Shown: piece by piece, positions 29,562 through 39,400 of the stretch
Layout: each line of letters starts with the position of its first letter
Numbering within the stretch: position 1 is the first letter of the stretch
Source: Parietichytrium sp. I65-24A
Lineage: Eukaryota > Sar > Bigyra > Thraustochytrida > Thraustochytriidae
NCBI GenBank assembly: GCA_012862575.1
Contig: BLSF01000012.1
Location: 496,001 to 560,000, forward strand
Reading direction: 5' to 3'
DNA length: 64,000 nucleotides
Translations under genes and position numbers: made by a program
Notes under the pieces: generated by a model
The model's database searches: none
What the model was told of the DNA's origin: nothing
The model's input: only the letters and a program-made list of their open reading frames with translations

Positions 29562-31583
29562 ATGGAGACCAGCCCAGCATCGCCGTCGGAAACTGCGGAG
29601 ATCCAGGCGGGAGTGGCAGCAGTGGACCTTTCGTCAGCTCCTCCTAGCGCGCCGGCAGCGGGCGATACGGTGACGGCGGCAGAAGCCAACGCGGCGCAGG
29701 ACGACGGCGGGTACCAGGAGCCGCAGATCCCGGACGTGAGCCTGAACGGGAAGACGTACAAGGCGTTGGCCGACGGGCAATACGATGTGATCATCCTGTC
29801 CACGGGCCTGAGCGAGTGCGTGCTTGCGGGACTGCTCTCCGTGAGGGGCCTGCGCGTACTGCAGATTGACCGCAACGGATACTACGGCGGGTCGTGCGCG
29901 TCGCTCAACTTGAAAGAGCTGTTCGAGAGGCATGGGAAGGCGTTCGACGAGGCGGCTGCCCAAGCGCGGCTGGGACGTAGCCGCGACTACTGCGTGGATA
30001 CGGCGCCGAAGCTGCTGATGGCTGGAGGCAAGCTGGTCAAGATGCTTATCCAGACGGGCGTCACCAGGTACATTGACTTCAATGGAATTCAGGGAAGCTT
30101 TGTCTTCAACAGTGGCAAGCTGTACAAGCTTCCAGTGACCCCCAGCGAGGCGCTCACCTCATCGCTGGTGGCGTTCATGCAGAAGAATGCTTTGCGCAAG
30201 TTTGCTGACTTTGTGAGGACTTACAAGGCGCCAAAGCGTGTTGCTGACACGCTCAATCGCGAGGAGTTCAAGCAAGCTCTGACAAACTACTATTTGGTAC
30301 ACAACAAGGACAAGGTTGCGGAGGTGGAGACCCTTCTGCAACAGTTTGACTCCAAGCGCGAGCATCTTGTTGCTGCTTTGGAGAGCAAGTACGGCCTTCC
30401 AGTTTTTGAGGAAACCAACGAAGTCGAGTTCGGACCCGGAAGTCTGGGAATGAAGATCGAGAGCCGCCCAGTGAAGAAAGCAGTTCCAGGTCAAGGCGGC
30501 CCAGTCGAGAGCGTTGTCACCGTTTCTGCGTTCCTCCCAGCAGAGGATGGCAGAAAAGGTGCCGCCGAGAACTCTGGCAGGATTGCGCTCGGGGACATCA
30601 TCTCCGCCATCAATGGCGAGAGTGTGCTCGGCTTGCCTGACACCGCCGTTCAGAGCAAGATCGTTGGCTCCCCGCGCCCTATCAAGATTACCTTCATGAA
30701 ACCTGTCGTGGACACCTCCGGCCAAAAGTACAACCTTCTCAACATGAGCATGCGCGAGCTGTACAAGGCTTTTGGTCTCGACGAGACCACTCAGAACTTT
30801 ATCGGGCACGCAATGGCATTGCACACCGACGATACATACCTCGACAAGCCAGCAGAGCCAACTGTGCTTGCTTGCCAGCTCTACGGGCGATCTATGGGAC
30901 GGTACAGCCAAAACTCCCCATACCTCTTCCCCAACTACGGTCTCTCAACACTGCCAGAGGGCTTCTCCCGCTTGGGCGCAATCTACGGATCTGTCATCAT
31001 GCTCAGAACAGATGTGGATGAGATTCTGCTTGATTCTGCTGGCAAGGCCTGCGGAGTTCGCGTTGGTGAGCAAGCCGCTTCTGCCAAAATCGTCATTGGC
31101 GATGCCAGCTACTTTCCACCAAACATGTCCAAGAAGACCGGCCAAGTTGTCCGCTCGGTCTGCTTACTGCGCCAGCCAATCAAGGGAACTTCTGGTGACA
31201 GTGCGCAGATCATTCTGCCTGCCAAGCATCTCGTCGGAAAGAAGAACGACGTGTACATCTCTGCCCTGGGATCAAGTCTGCACGTTTGCCCAAAGGGCAT
31301 CTACTTGGCTATCGCTTCTACTGTGGTGGAAACAGGCAACCCCGTAGCCGAGCTGCGCCAGGCTTTCGAGCTCATGGGCGACATTGAGGAGCGCTTCGAT
31401 TCCGTTACTGATACCTTCGGCCCATCGGACGAGTTCGCGTCGTCCGGATGCTATGTGACCAATTCCCTGGACGCGAGCAGCCACTTCGAAACTTGCGCTC
31501 TTGACATCATGCGAATCTACCGCTCCATTAATGGCAAACAGCTCAATTTGGATGCAAAGCTGGTGGAGGACCCTAACCAATAA
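29562..31583 (+). CDS. Rab GDP-dissociation inhibitor with inserted helical module and PDZ domain
   Basis: A 673-residue Rab GDI, which extracts prenylated GDP-bound Rab GTPases from membranes and recycles them in the cytosol. After a ~60-residue Ala/Ser-rich leader comes the GDI/REP fold: YDVIILSTGLSECVLAGLLS, IDRNGYYGGSCASL, and later SMRELYKAFGLD, SPYLFPNYGLSTLPEGFSRL and YLAIASTVVETGNP. Animal and yeast GDIs are about 445-450 residues. Here ~170 residues interrupt the fold between ~220 and ~390. The first part is a helical module (NKDKVAEVETLLQQF ... ESKYG). The second is a PDZ domain (~290-382) with GSLGMKI in place of the GLGF loop, ALGDIISAINGESV and RPIKITF. The frame is uninterrupted and codon use does not change, so it is not an assembly join. 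Confidence 0.92.
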   Translation: METSPASPSETAEIQAGVAAVDLSSAPPSAPAAGDTVTAAEANAAQDDGGYQEPQIPDVSLNGKTYKALADGQYDVIILSTGLSECVLAGLLSVRGLRVLQIDRNGYYGGSCASLNLKELFERHGKAFDEAAAQARLGRSRDYCVDTAPKLLMAGGKLVKMLIQTGVTRYIDFNGIQGSFVFNSGKLYKLPVTPSEALTSSLVAFMQKNALRKFADFVRTYKAPKRVADTLNREEFKQALTNYYLVHNKDKVAEVETLLQQFDSKREHLVAALESKYGLPVFEETNEVEFGPGSLGMKIESRPVKKAVPGQGGPVESVVTVSAFLPAEDGRKGAAENSGRIALGDIISAINGESVLGLPDTAVQSKIVGSPRPIKITFMKPVVDTSGQKYNLLNMSMRELYKAFGLDETTQNFIGHAMALHTDDTYLDKPAEPTVLACQLYGRSMGRYSQNSPYLFPNYGLSTLPEGFSRLGAIYGSVIMLRTDVDEILLDSAGKACGVRVGEQAASAKIVIGDASYFPPNMSKKTGQVVRSVCLLRQPIKGTSGDSAQIILPAKHLVGKKNDVYISALGSSLHVCPKGIYLAIASTVVETGNPVAELRQAFELMGDIEERFDSVTDTFGPSDEFASSGCYVTNSLDASSHFETCALDIMRIYRSINGKQLNLDAKLVEDPNQ

Positions 31584-31925
31584 GCGCTGCTATCATTATG
31601 CATGAGCTTACACACTGGATGAGAAGAAAGACCCCATCTGTCTCTCGGACGCTGGCGCCGCATGGACAGTAGTATTTTTTCTTCTGATTTCAAAATTGAA
31701 CCAACGGGAAGCAAACAAAAAACAAACAAAAAAGAAAAATACAAGACACATATTCACACCTTCCACAAAACAAATTCAATCAAAACATATCCGCATTTGC
31801 AAAATGCATCTCGTGACTGACAGATTGAATCAGTTCGAGCTTTTCATGACATAGGTAACAGGCAAGATTCGCCGATGCCGTACATGGTGACGTTCGCCAG
31901 TGAAATTCACGCTCGGAACCGACGT

Positions 31926-33215
31926 TTATCCGGAAAGACAAAGCAGTGCTCGCAGAGCAAGCCCTTCCCATTTGGAGCGCGCTGTCAACCATGTACCATC
32001 GTGCGCGGTCGCATTGCTCGGTATTTTGAAAGGCATCTCCCTTAGCTTTGCAGACAACGTGGGCGGAACGGAGCCAAATCTAGCTGCTGCAACCTCTCTA
32101 CACAGAAAAACGAGGAATCCTAAAGCACACCGCTGCTGAATAGGCTCGCGAGAGCAACCTTCCTCCATGGCGCACCCAATTGCGACATTCACGAGCGTGG
32201 AAAGCATAATCGGGACCGAGCTCAATTCTTCGGCATCTGGAGGCGAAGCTTTGCCCTCAAGCTCGCTCAAAAGAGCCATCGCCGCGTCAATGCACGGCTC
32301 GGAAAAGCCAACTGGCTCCATGCCGTCTGGAGAACACACTACCGATCCTGCGACACTCTGCCCAAATTGCTCCACCTCATCGTAGAAACCTCGCTCGAGC
32401 CAGATAGTCAAGAGATTAATCACCAGAGCGCGCGCGTGGTTCCACAGCGCCTCATGACCGGGATATCGTACCACCATAAATTGTACGAATGCTATCTCCA
32501 CGGGAATCTCCAATGAAAACTCTTCGCGTGGAAGCAGCCGAAGCACACACTGCGAGTAAGCAAGAGCAGAGTGGTCAGACACTCGTGATCGCACCCATTC
32601 ACGGATCGTGCGCAGCTCCTCCCGAAGTACATCCGGGCAATTAGCCAAACGCTCTATCACCTCTGTGCGGTGCGCCCAAGCAGCGTAGCATCTCTTGTAT
32701 GCGGAGGCCACTCTTGCGCAAAGTTCAAGTTCTCTCCGCATGATCGCCGCCAGACTGTCTCCCCGCGCCGCCAAACCCCCCTCCTCTAATCTTCGCAGCA
32801 CCATCATTCTGTGCGCCCATGCCGCCGACGCTTTGAAATGCTTGGACTGCACCAAGTCGACCAGCCGCAGCTCGCATTCCAACTGTTCCGGGTCGCTGTC
32901 ACCATCCAGCCTCTCCGCCCTTCTACGCCAAGCCCATGCCGCATCTCCGTTTAACAAGACCACCACTCGGAGACCGTCTTCAGCCACTTGTGAATCAGCC
33001 TCAAGCGCCATTACCTTTGCCGCCGCGTACAGGGCGGTGAGCTGGTCCATGAAGAGCCCGAGACGACCTTCCCCGAGGTCTACGAACGCTTTCGAAGGCT
33101 CCAACTCCGCCCGTTGCACGGCTTCCGCCCCTCCAGTGTCCGCGAATGGCGGCAAAAACCCGACTTCCGAGCATGATCGCGAGAGCCGCGCGATGCTGCC
33201 AACCGCTGCGCGCAT
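31926..33215 (-). CDS. PTAR1-like prenyltransferase alpha-subunit repeat protein
   Basis: A 429-residue protein with protein prenyltransferase alpha-type repeats: AAWAWRRRAERL, AAWAHRMMVLRRL, AAWAHRTEVIERL, SALAYSQCVLRLL and EALWNHARALVINLL. The asymmetric, widely spaced repeats and length fit PTAR1 better than the classical FNTA or RABGGTA subunits. In animals PTAR1 is the alpha subunit of geranylgeranyltransferase III, which modifies the SNARE Ykt6 and a ubiquitin ligase. ATG 33215 is preferred over the in-frame ATG 50 codons upstream because the upstream stretch is not conserved-looking. It is convergent with Rab GDI and divergent from frataxin. Confidence 0.8.
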   Translation of the reverse strand: MRAAVGSIARLSRSCSEVGFLPPFADTGGAEAVQRAELEPSKAFVDLGEGRLGLFMDQLTALYAAAKVMALEADSQVAEDGLRVVVLLNGDAAWAWRRRAERLDGDSDPEQLECELRLVDLVQSKHFKASAAWAHRMMVLRRLEEGGLAARGDSLAAIMRRELELCARVASAYKRCYAAWAHRTEVIERLANCPDVLREELRTIREWVRSRVSDHSALAYSQCVLRLLPREEFSLEIPVEIAFVQFMVVRYPGHEALWNHARALVINLLTIWLERGFYDEVEQFGQSVAGSVVCSPDGMEPVGFSEPCIDAAMALLSELEGKASPPDAEELSSVPIMLSTLVNVAIGCAMEEGCSREPIQQRCALGFLVFLCREVAAARFGSVPPTLSAKLREMPFKIPSNATAHDGTWLTARSKWEGLALRALLCLSG

Positions 33216-33316
33216 TTTTTGTCCTTCGCGCTCCTGTCCTGTGGACTTGGACCAAACCAACCAAAGGATCTCCCCAGAAAAGGTCTCCAAGTTGCTTGAC
33301 GGGCCGGCGGAGATTC

Positions 33317-33323
33317 TATATAT
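33317..33323 (-). promoter_or_regulatory. Possible TATA element of the PTAR1-like gene
   Basis: TATATAT about 100 bases upstream of the chosen start, in the divergent spacer. The position fits a TATA box with a leader of about 70 bases, but there is no transcript evidence. Confidence 0.3.
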
Positions 33324-33553
33324 GTGGGCGTGTGCCGAACTTGTACGAGCTATGTGCGCGCACAAGTTACAGTCTCAAAGAGTTTGTGAGTTTGTGAGTT
33401 TATGAGTTTTGTCCAACTCTCGAAAGGTGAACTGTGTTCATGTTTATGTTCATGTTGAATGAGAGTGATAGAAGGAAAGCAAACAAGGAAACATAAAACA
33501 CAAAGCACGACACTGGCGACCGTCACTCTTACGACGCAGAAAGAGAATTGACC

Positions 33554-33590
33554 TCGAACCGTGAACCGTGAACCGTGAACCGTGAACCGC
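33554..33590. repeat. GTGAACC heptamer array
   Basis: Five tandem near-perfect GTGAACC units in the spacer between PTAR1-like (-) and frataxin (+), about 105 bases upstream of the frataxin start. Confidence 0.85.
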
Positions 33591-33693
33591 GAGTCTGAAG
33601 CAGAGCGCAGTAGCCGCGCCAGTAGGAGGCAGCCACATAGCACACGCACACGCGCAGGAGATCGACAGGGCGAAGTACCTTAGCGTCGCAGGC

Positions 33694-34212
33694 ATGCTGC
33701 CCATAGTCCGCTCGCACATGATTGGCGCCACTCGCGCCGCCCATGGTGCGCGTCCCTTGCTCCTTTCGCGCTTGGCGAGCTCCAAGACGCCCGGCGTAGC
33801 TTGGAAAGTTCCGTCTGCCGGGGCTGCGCGAACGGACGACGACGCGAAGACTGGCGCCGCGGGACCGGAGTTTGCGGTGGTCGCGGAGAAATGTCTGCTC
33901 GCGGTGCGCTCCGGGCTGGAGGAGCTGGCGCCTGCGAACCCAGGCTTGATGGTGGAGACGGAGGAGAACGACAGAGTCCAGGAAAAGGTCGTGCGAGTGA
34001 CCGTCGAGTCGGGAGAGTTCTTCGCTGTCACGGCCAGATGGGACGAGGAGGTGGTTGTGCTCACCACGCCAAACAGCGGCACGAGATCGTATAGGTTCTC
34101 ATCGCAGAGAGGCCGCTGGGTGGCCGTGGATGATGGCCACGACTTTGAAGGCCTCCTGGTGAGAGACCTTATGCGCAAGGTGTATGGCGTGCCAAAGTTC
34201 GGCCAATGGTAG
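33694..34212 (+). CDS. Frataxin
   Basis: A 172-residue mitochondrial frataxin, which binds iron and stimulates the cysteine desulphurase complex in iron-sulphur cluster assembly. The N-terminal ~45 residues are Arg/Ala/Ser-rich without acidic residues, as in a mitochondrial presequence. The fold then follows the family order: helix FAVVAEKCLLAVRSGLEEL, acidic strand GLMVETEENDRV, strand GEFFAVTARWDEEVVVL, the signature TPNSGTRSYRFS, then GRWVAVDDGHDFEGLLVRDL as the last strand and helix. The SSP.SG.+RY pattern is the strongest evidence. The acidic ridge is less dense than in the human protein. Confidence 0.82.
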   Translation: MLPIVRSHMIGATRAAHGARPLLLSRLASSKTPGVAWKVPSAGAARTDDDAKTGAAGPEFAVVAEKCLLAVRSGLEELAPANPGLMVETEENDRVQEKVVRVTVESGEFFAVTARWDEEVVVLTTPNSGTRSYRFSSQRGRWVAVDDGHDFEGLLVRDLMRKVYGVPKFGQW

Positions 34213-34615
34213 ACTCTCTGTGGTAGAATTACGGGAGGACCGATGCTGGAGAAGGATCGGGCATGCGAGTTCTTGCATGTCTGCGCGGTGGTGGGCCAGT
34301 GATGAGCTTCATAATTTACACAGCCCATCCCGCTTCTTCTTTGTAAGTAGTGAAGGCAGACGCCAAGGAGAGTCGAGTAGTGGCCTTGCGTTCTTGCTCG
34401 CATACTCCAATCAAACGCGAGAAGGCGAAAGACTTGCACATGGGCTACAATCTGATATGCAGCTTTTTGAAATTAATTTAATGATACTGTTATCCGAGAT
34501 TGAGCTTATTTATACTGTTTATGAATGATGGCTTTACTGATCTAACAATACTGTGAAAATAGCACCGCAAGCTGAGGTGTGCCGCCTGGGAGCGTTAGAG
34601 TGCAAGGCGATCAAA
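34213..34615. other. Convergent spacer, no gene
   Basis: 403 bases between the frataxin and split-barrel protein stops. AT-rich in its second half (34450-34560). A 3' UTR/terminator region is the simplest reading. Confidence 0.5.
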
Positions 34616-35395
34616 TCAGCGCTGGCGAGAACGCTGGATTAAAAGCCCTAGCAAAATTCCGATCGAGATGCAGCAAATATCTCTCTGTGTGCCGTTCAAG
34701 CCAGAAGCGTACTTCATCTTTGATGTCAGCCATAATTTACGGAACAGCGAGGGCTTGCCATCGTAAGCAGCCAGGATGTATCCCTCCTTCTCCCAGGTTT
34801 TGCTGGGAACATCGTGCTTTAGCAACTGTCCGCAGGACTGTAGACCATCGATCGAGAAAGAGTTCTTCTCGGCGATGTATTGTGGGACGTCTGACTTTGC
34901 GTTGTACTCTGCAAGAGTGTTGCGGTCACGGAGGTATTCGAAATGCGGAATAGAGTATCCGCAAGACGTGGAAACTCGTTCAACGCGCAGAACGATCACA
35001 GAGCGACCGCCGATCTCGGCATTCCAGTCCTCCAAGCTGTTGAACCCAAACGCCGCTCGCACAGCATCATTTTCCTTATTAAACAAGTTTTCAGGCATAA
35101 TCACAGACCCCTGCCCGTGCAAGCGACAGATGGCTGGCGACCCTTTAAACGCCACAAACATCATTGTCAGGCGGCCATTCTCCAACACATGTGCAATCGT
35201 CTCCGACCCGCTTCCACAAAAGTCCAGGTACGCCACCGTGCAATCATCGACAACGCGGAACTCCTTCGCCGACTTGGGACTCACATTCACTCTGTTATGC
35301 CTCGAAAGCGGCGCGCTCGCTACAAAGAACACATGCTGCTCGCTCATAAACTTCTGCAACTTGTCCGAGATGGGTGGCCCCGTCACTTTGCCCAT
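34616..35395 (-). CDS. Pyridoxamine 5'-phosphate oxidase-like FMN split-barrel protein with C-terminal membrane anchor
   Basis: A 259-residue protein of the pyridoxamine-phosphate-oxidase-related split-barrel superfamily. It begins MGKVTGPPISDKLQKF and continues QHVFFVASAPLSRHNRVNVS, then TVAYLDFCGSGSETIAH, NGRLTMMFVAF and ICRLHGQGSVI. This is the subfamily found in many bacteria and fungi as an uncharacterised FMN-binding protein. It is probably not the vitamin B6 enzyme itself. The last ~20 residues (ICCISIGILLGLLIQRSRQR) form a hydrophobic helix with a basic end, a tail-anchor arrangement I do not expect in the bacterial relatives. ATG 35395 was chosen over one nine codons upstream because it fits the family start. 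Confidence 0.8.
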   Translation of the reverse strand: MGKVTGPPISDKLQKFMSEQHVFFVASAPLSRHNRVNVSPKSAKEFRVVDDCTVAYLDFCGSGSETIAHVLENGRLTMMFVAFKGSPAICRLHGQGSVIMPENLFNKENDAVRAAFGFNSLEDWNAEIGGRSVIVLRVERVSTSCGYSIPHFEYLRDRNTLAEYNAKSDVPQYIAEKNSFSIDGLQSCGQLLKHDVPSKTWEKEGYILAAYDGKPSLFRKLWLTSKMKYASGLNGTQRDICCISIGILLGLLIQRSRQR

Positions 35396-36489
35396 CTTCC
35401 CTCTTCCCCAGCTACCGCACACGTCACAATGCGTGTGTTTGTGTGTATGTGTGTCCTTGGCGAATTCGCTCGGTGACTATCGGAACCCCGTACCTCACTA
35501 ACACTCGCGCACCCTCAGCTACCCAATCAGCGCACTGCTTTCCGTGTACTCGAGTACTCGTGGCGAACCTAAGTACACGTACGTACTGAGTACTGACAGT
35601 GAGTACCACTTTTCACTCTTCACTCTTCTCCAAATTACGAAATTGCTCGTCACTGATCACTCACTGTGCAGGGGGAGGACTCCTATCCACTTATATAATC
35701 ACGGCATAGCGCCCCTGAATCTCACTTCCTCTTACAGCGGGACATAACAGCGACGGTGAGAGTTTGGGTTAGGTTAGTAGGAGCTACGAGGAGGCATAGT
35801 CTTTGGTAGGCGCTCCTACCGAGTGGAGAGGTCCGGTTGGGGGAAGGACGTAACGAGAGCGTCTGTGAGACGCGGAAATGCTGGAAGTACGATTGAATCG
35901 ACGTCACAGAAGTGGCTACGTTATTAAGGATTGAGGAACCTTCTCGGATCGCCGCGTTTTGCCGCGTTGAACAATGGTGAACATTGTTGAACCCTGGTGG
36001 TTCAAATAGTCCCCAATCAAAACCCTAACTAACTGCTATCAAAGACGGGGACTACGCGGGGACCCGGGTCAGAATTCGGCTACTGAGCACAGTTACTTAA
36101 ATTAATAAGAGGCAGCGAACACGGTGCGCGATCGGTTAGAGAGACCATTGGAACCGAGGAGATACGAGGCTTCAGGGTCGGAAAAAGAGGGGAGAACCCA
36201 GTGCGAAAAAGTGAGGGACAGGAGAACCTGGAGAACCCTCCTGGGGATACGCTACAGAGTCTACAGAGCCGGTTCCAAATAGCTTGGAACCCTTTGCACA
36301 TGGTGCGCGCCGCAGCGCGGACACTTGGCGCGATCTGCCTGACTAGTTAATTGCTTGGTGATTGCTACCAAAGGTGCTCAGTTGGTCCGAAAGACTTGGA
36401 TCATCTTGTATCAGCCAGGCGTACTCACAAGTCAGTACCCTCCGAAAAGTGTACTCGGAGTGTCCTCAGGGCGTACGCAAGCTGGTTGA
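35396..36489. other. Intergenic, divergent spacer
   Basis: Between the split-barrel gene (-) and the giant E2 gene (+). It has GTGTGTTTGTGTGTATGTGTG at 35429-35449 and palindromic GTACTCGAGTAC-like words at 35545-35600 (CGTACGTACTGAGTACTG). No coding frame is recognised. Confidence 0.5.
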
Positions 36490-39400
36490 ATGGAGAGCGG
36501 AAGAGGCCAAGGGATGGAGGAGAACGACGGAAGACTGCAGTGGACTTTGACGTGGGCGGGAGATCGGTACAACGTTCGGGCGCAGAGGACGCGGGACAGT
36601 GACAGTGACAGTCCGTCCGGGAGCGAATGGTTGCAAGTGTGGTGGGTGCTGAACGGAGGAGATGTGCTGGAGCTGTTTCGGGAAAAGCTGTGGGGGCTGG
36701 AAGATGAAAAAGATGAAAAAGGGCTGCAAGAGTTTGCGGAACGACTCACAGCGATGGGCATGATCGGCGCGTTAAGAGAGTTAGTGGCACGGGAGTGCGA
36801 GCCGGAGAGACTTTGCGAGATCCTTGCTGGGATTTTGCAGTGGCTTCAAGCCAATGTACTCGCGGCAGACCAAGAGACGACGTTACGGAACGTTGAGCGC
36901 GTTGTGAAACCCCTTGGATATGCAATCGGAGAAGTGATGCAAAAGTTGGTGAACGCAGACCACCCCGCGCCTAGCGGGCTCCAGATGCAGCTTTTTAAAT
37001 TGTTGTGCGACTTGCGATCCCTTCGGGACCAAATTGTCAGTGAAAACCCTTTGACTTTCAAATACCTGCTTGCTCTGTACGATGTCAGCCAGGTACCGGC
37101 TTTGGATCGCGTTGGTAGCGAAACCCTGTCTTCTGAGTTTTTTGAGCACAGAATTGCAAGCCATCTTAGGAATCTGACGAAAGCACTCACAGGGGTACAA
37201 TTGCACAAAGATAAGGAGCTTGGCTGCGCAGAGTCGCATGTGATGCGAGAAAAATTGCGCATGGGGGTTCGTTCACTGCTTGAATTTCAGAGTGCTTATT
37301 CGTTTATTTCCTCTGATTTATCCCACCTTCCAGCTCATCAAATGACTTTAGTGACTCTTCAAACCGCGACAGATATTACGTCAAAGACTATGATAGCATC
37401 TGATGAGAAGAACTTGAGCGAGAATGCGAATGGAAGCACAACGGTTCACATTTCCGTCGCATCAGTAGCCCAATTAGAAGACGGTGAGTGCCAAGGCATC
37501 TTCAGGATCGACAACGACGAAACGCGGCATTCGCCCACCAGAGTTCAATTAACCGTGCTCAGTGAAGGCCAGTTCGAAATATCGTATTGGGGGATTTCTG
37601 CGGAAGCATTTCGCCTTAGCAGCAGTCTCCAAGAAGGAGGCTTTTCCTTTTCCAAGTTCGCGCATGACCGTGGAACTGCAACTCAGATTGACGGCATGGA
37701 ACCGAAAACTTTTGGAGTAAATTTGAATGCAAGCACGAAGTTTGTCGTCTTCAGAGCAGTTCAAAGTAAGTGCGTTAGTCAGGAAACGGTGAAAGTTAAC
37801 ATACAAGCATACAGTACTCGACCAGTGGAATCCGAGGAGTTCTCAGCTTCGGACGCGAAAGACTTTGTCGAGAAGCTCGTCTCTGATTACGTGGACCTCA
37901 ACTCTGCCTATTGGACGCGTTCTCAGGGTCCCACGGTAGAAGAGTGCGCGACTCTCAAGGAGGCATTTCGCGCATATAAACTCCTGCAGCAGATTTCCCT
38001 CAGCTCCGAGTTTGCGCCCAAAGGAGTGTTAGCACGAGTTCAAAGTCTTTCAGGGTTGGAGGGCTTTCTGCGGCAGTGCGTACCTTTTTTAAAGAGAGGC
38101 GAGGGGTTTTGCTCCAGCAATGCGCTTTACAATGCGGGGGAAATCGTCAACTGCGGCTTTACAGTATTGTCAAGCAGCAGTGATAAATTAAGCTGTCTCC
38201 CACGAGATTGTATTGAGCTCCTCAGCGTGATGTACTTTGTTAATTTCCGGTGCAGGCCGAATCCCGCAGAGCTTTTGAGAGAGATACGCTTCAGCAGCTG
38301 GCAGGAGCTCTACCCTTTGGTTCGGTGTGCCGAATTTTTCACACGTAGGGAAGGTATTGACACACAAGAGTGCATATCGCGCTTATGCTTTTATTCGCGA
38401 CTACTTTATTCCTTGTTTGACAAATTCAAGGGTGAAGTTGCGAAACCGGACTGGCTAAACTCCCACGTCGACGACGTGCTAAGCCAAGGTGGCTCTCCCC
38501 CGGCCTTCCTTTTATACATGATCTGCATGCTCGCTCATCGGGGGATGCTTTCAAAGAATAAGGCTGTGCAGGGTTTCATAGCTGACATCGACCAAAGCGA
38601 CTTGGGAGAAAATGACAAGAGCCTTGTGCAGCTTATTGAGGATGCAGAAAATGATGCACGATTGCAACTCGACGGCTGGCTTCCAACGCGGTCCTTTTTA
38701 GAACTAGCACTATTTGCAATTGGCGAATCACATTGGGACCTCACAAGATCCCCTTACATTGTAGTGCATCTCACGAAATGTCTTCGGCGTCTCGCTACAA
38801 AATGTAAGAGAAATGACTTTTGTGCAGGTATAGCTGCAGAGAAATTGCAGCCACTTTTGGCAAACCTGCTTGTTGGCTGCGCGCGAAAAGAGCTCGAGTT
38901 ACCAACAGCAATACTTCAAACTTTGATCGTAGAGCTGCGTGACTATGACCCAAGCTCGACGATTCCAATTGTCGAAATTCTCCTGTCGCAAATCCAACAC
39001 AGGGAGACAGCGTTCCCTCTGCTCGCTGAAACACTTTGCATGTGCGCAGGGCATGGTGTACTGACCATCGAACAATCTTACAAACACCTGAAAGCGGTCC
39101 TGCCCGACCTGACGAGCTTCCTGTACGGTGCTATCGCGGATATAACCAACTCGGGAAGGCCGGAGGACCAAGAGCGAGGTACAATATCCCTCTTCAGATT
39201 GCTCCATTACGTCATTGGCTGCTGGCCGAAGGCAGACCCTGGCTTGCAATTTTTGCCCATTCTTAATCTCTTGCTTGAGCTTTCTTCCGTGCTCGCTGCA
39301 AAGGCAACTCGCCAATATTACGCTCGTTTTAGGCAGTCTGTAAGGCAGTGCATTGATGCTCTTCATGGTTATTCTGCTGGTTGTGAGATGGAGAGACTGC

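Noticed and set aside
33450-34439. 329-codon open frame on the minus strand
   Set aside because: Antisense to frataxin, whose fold is clearly on the plus strand.
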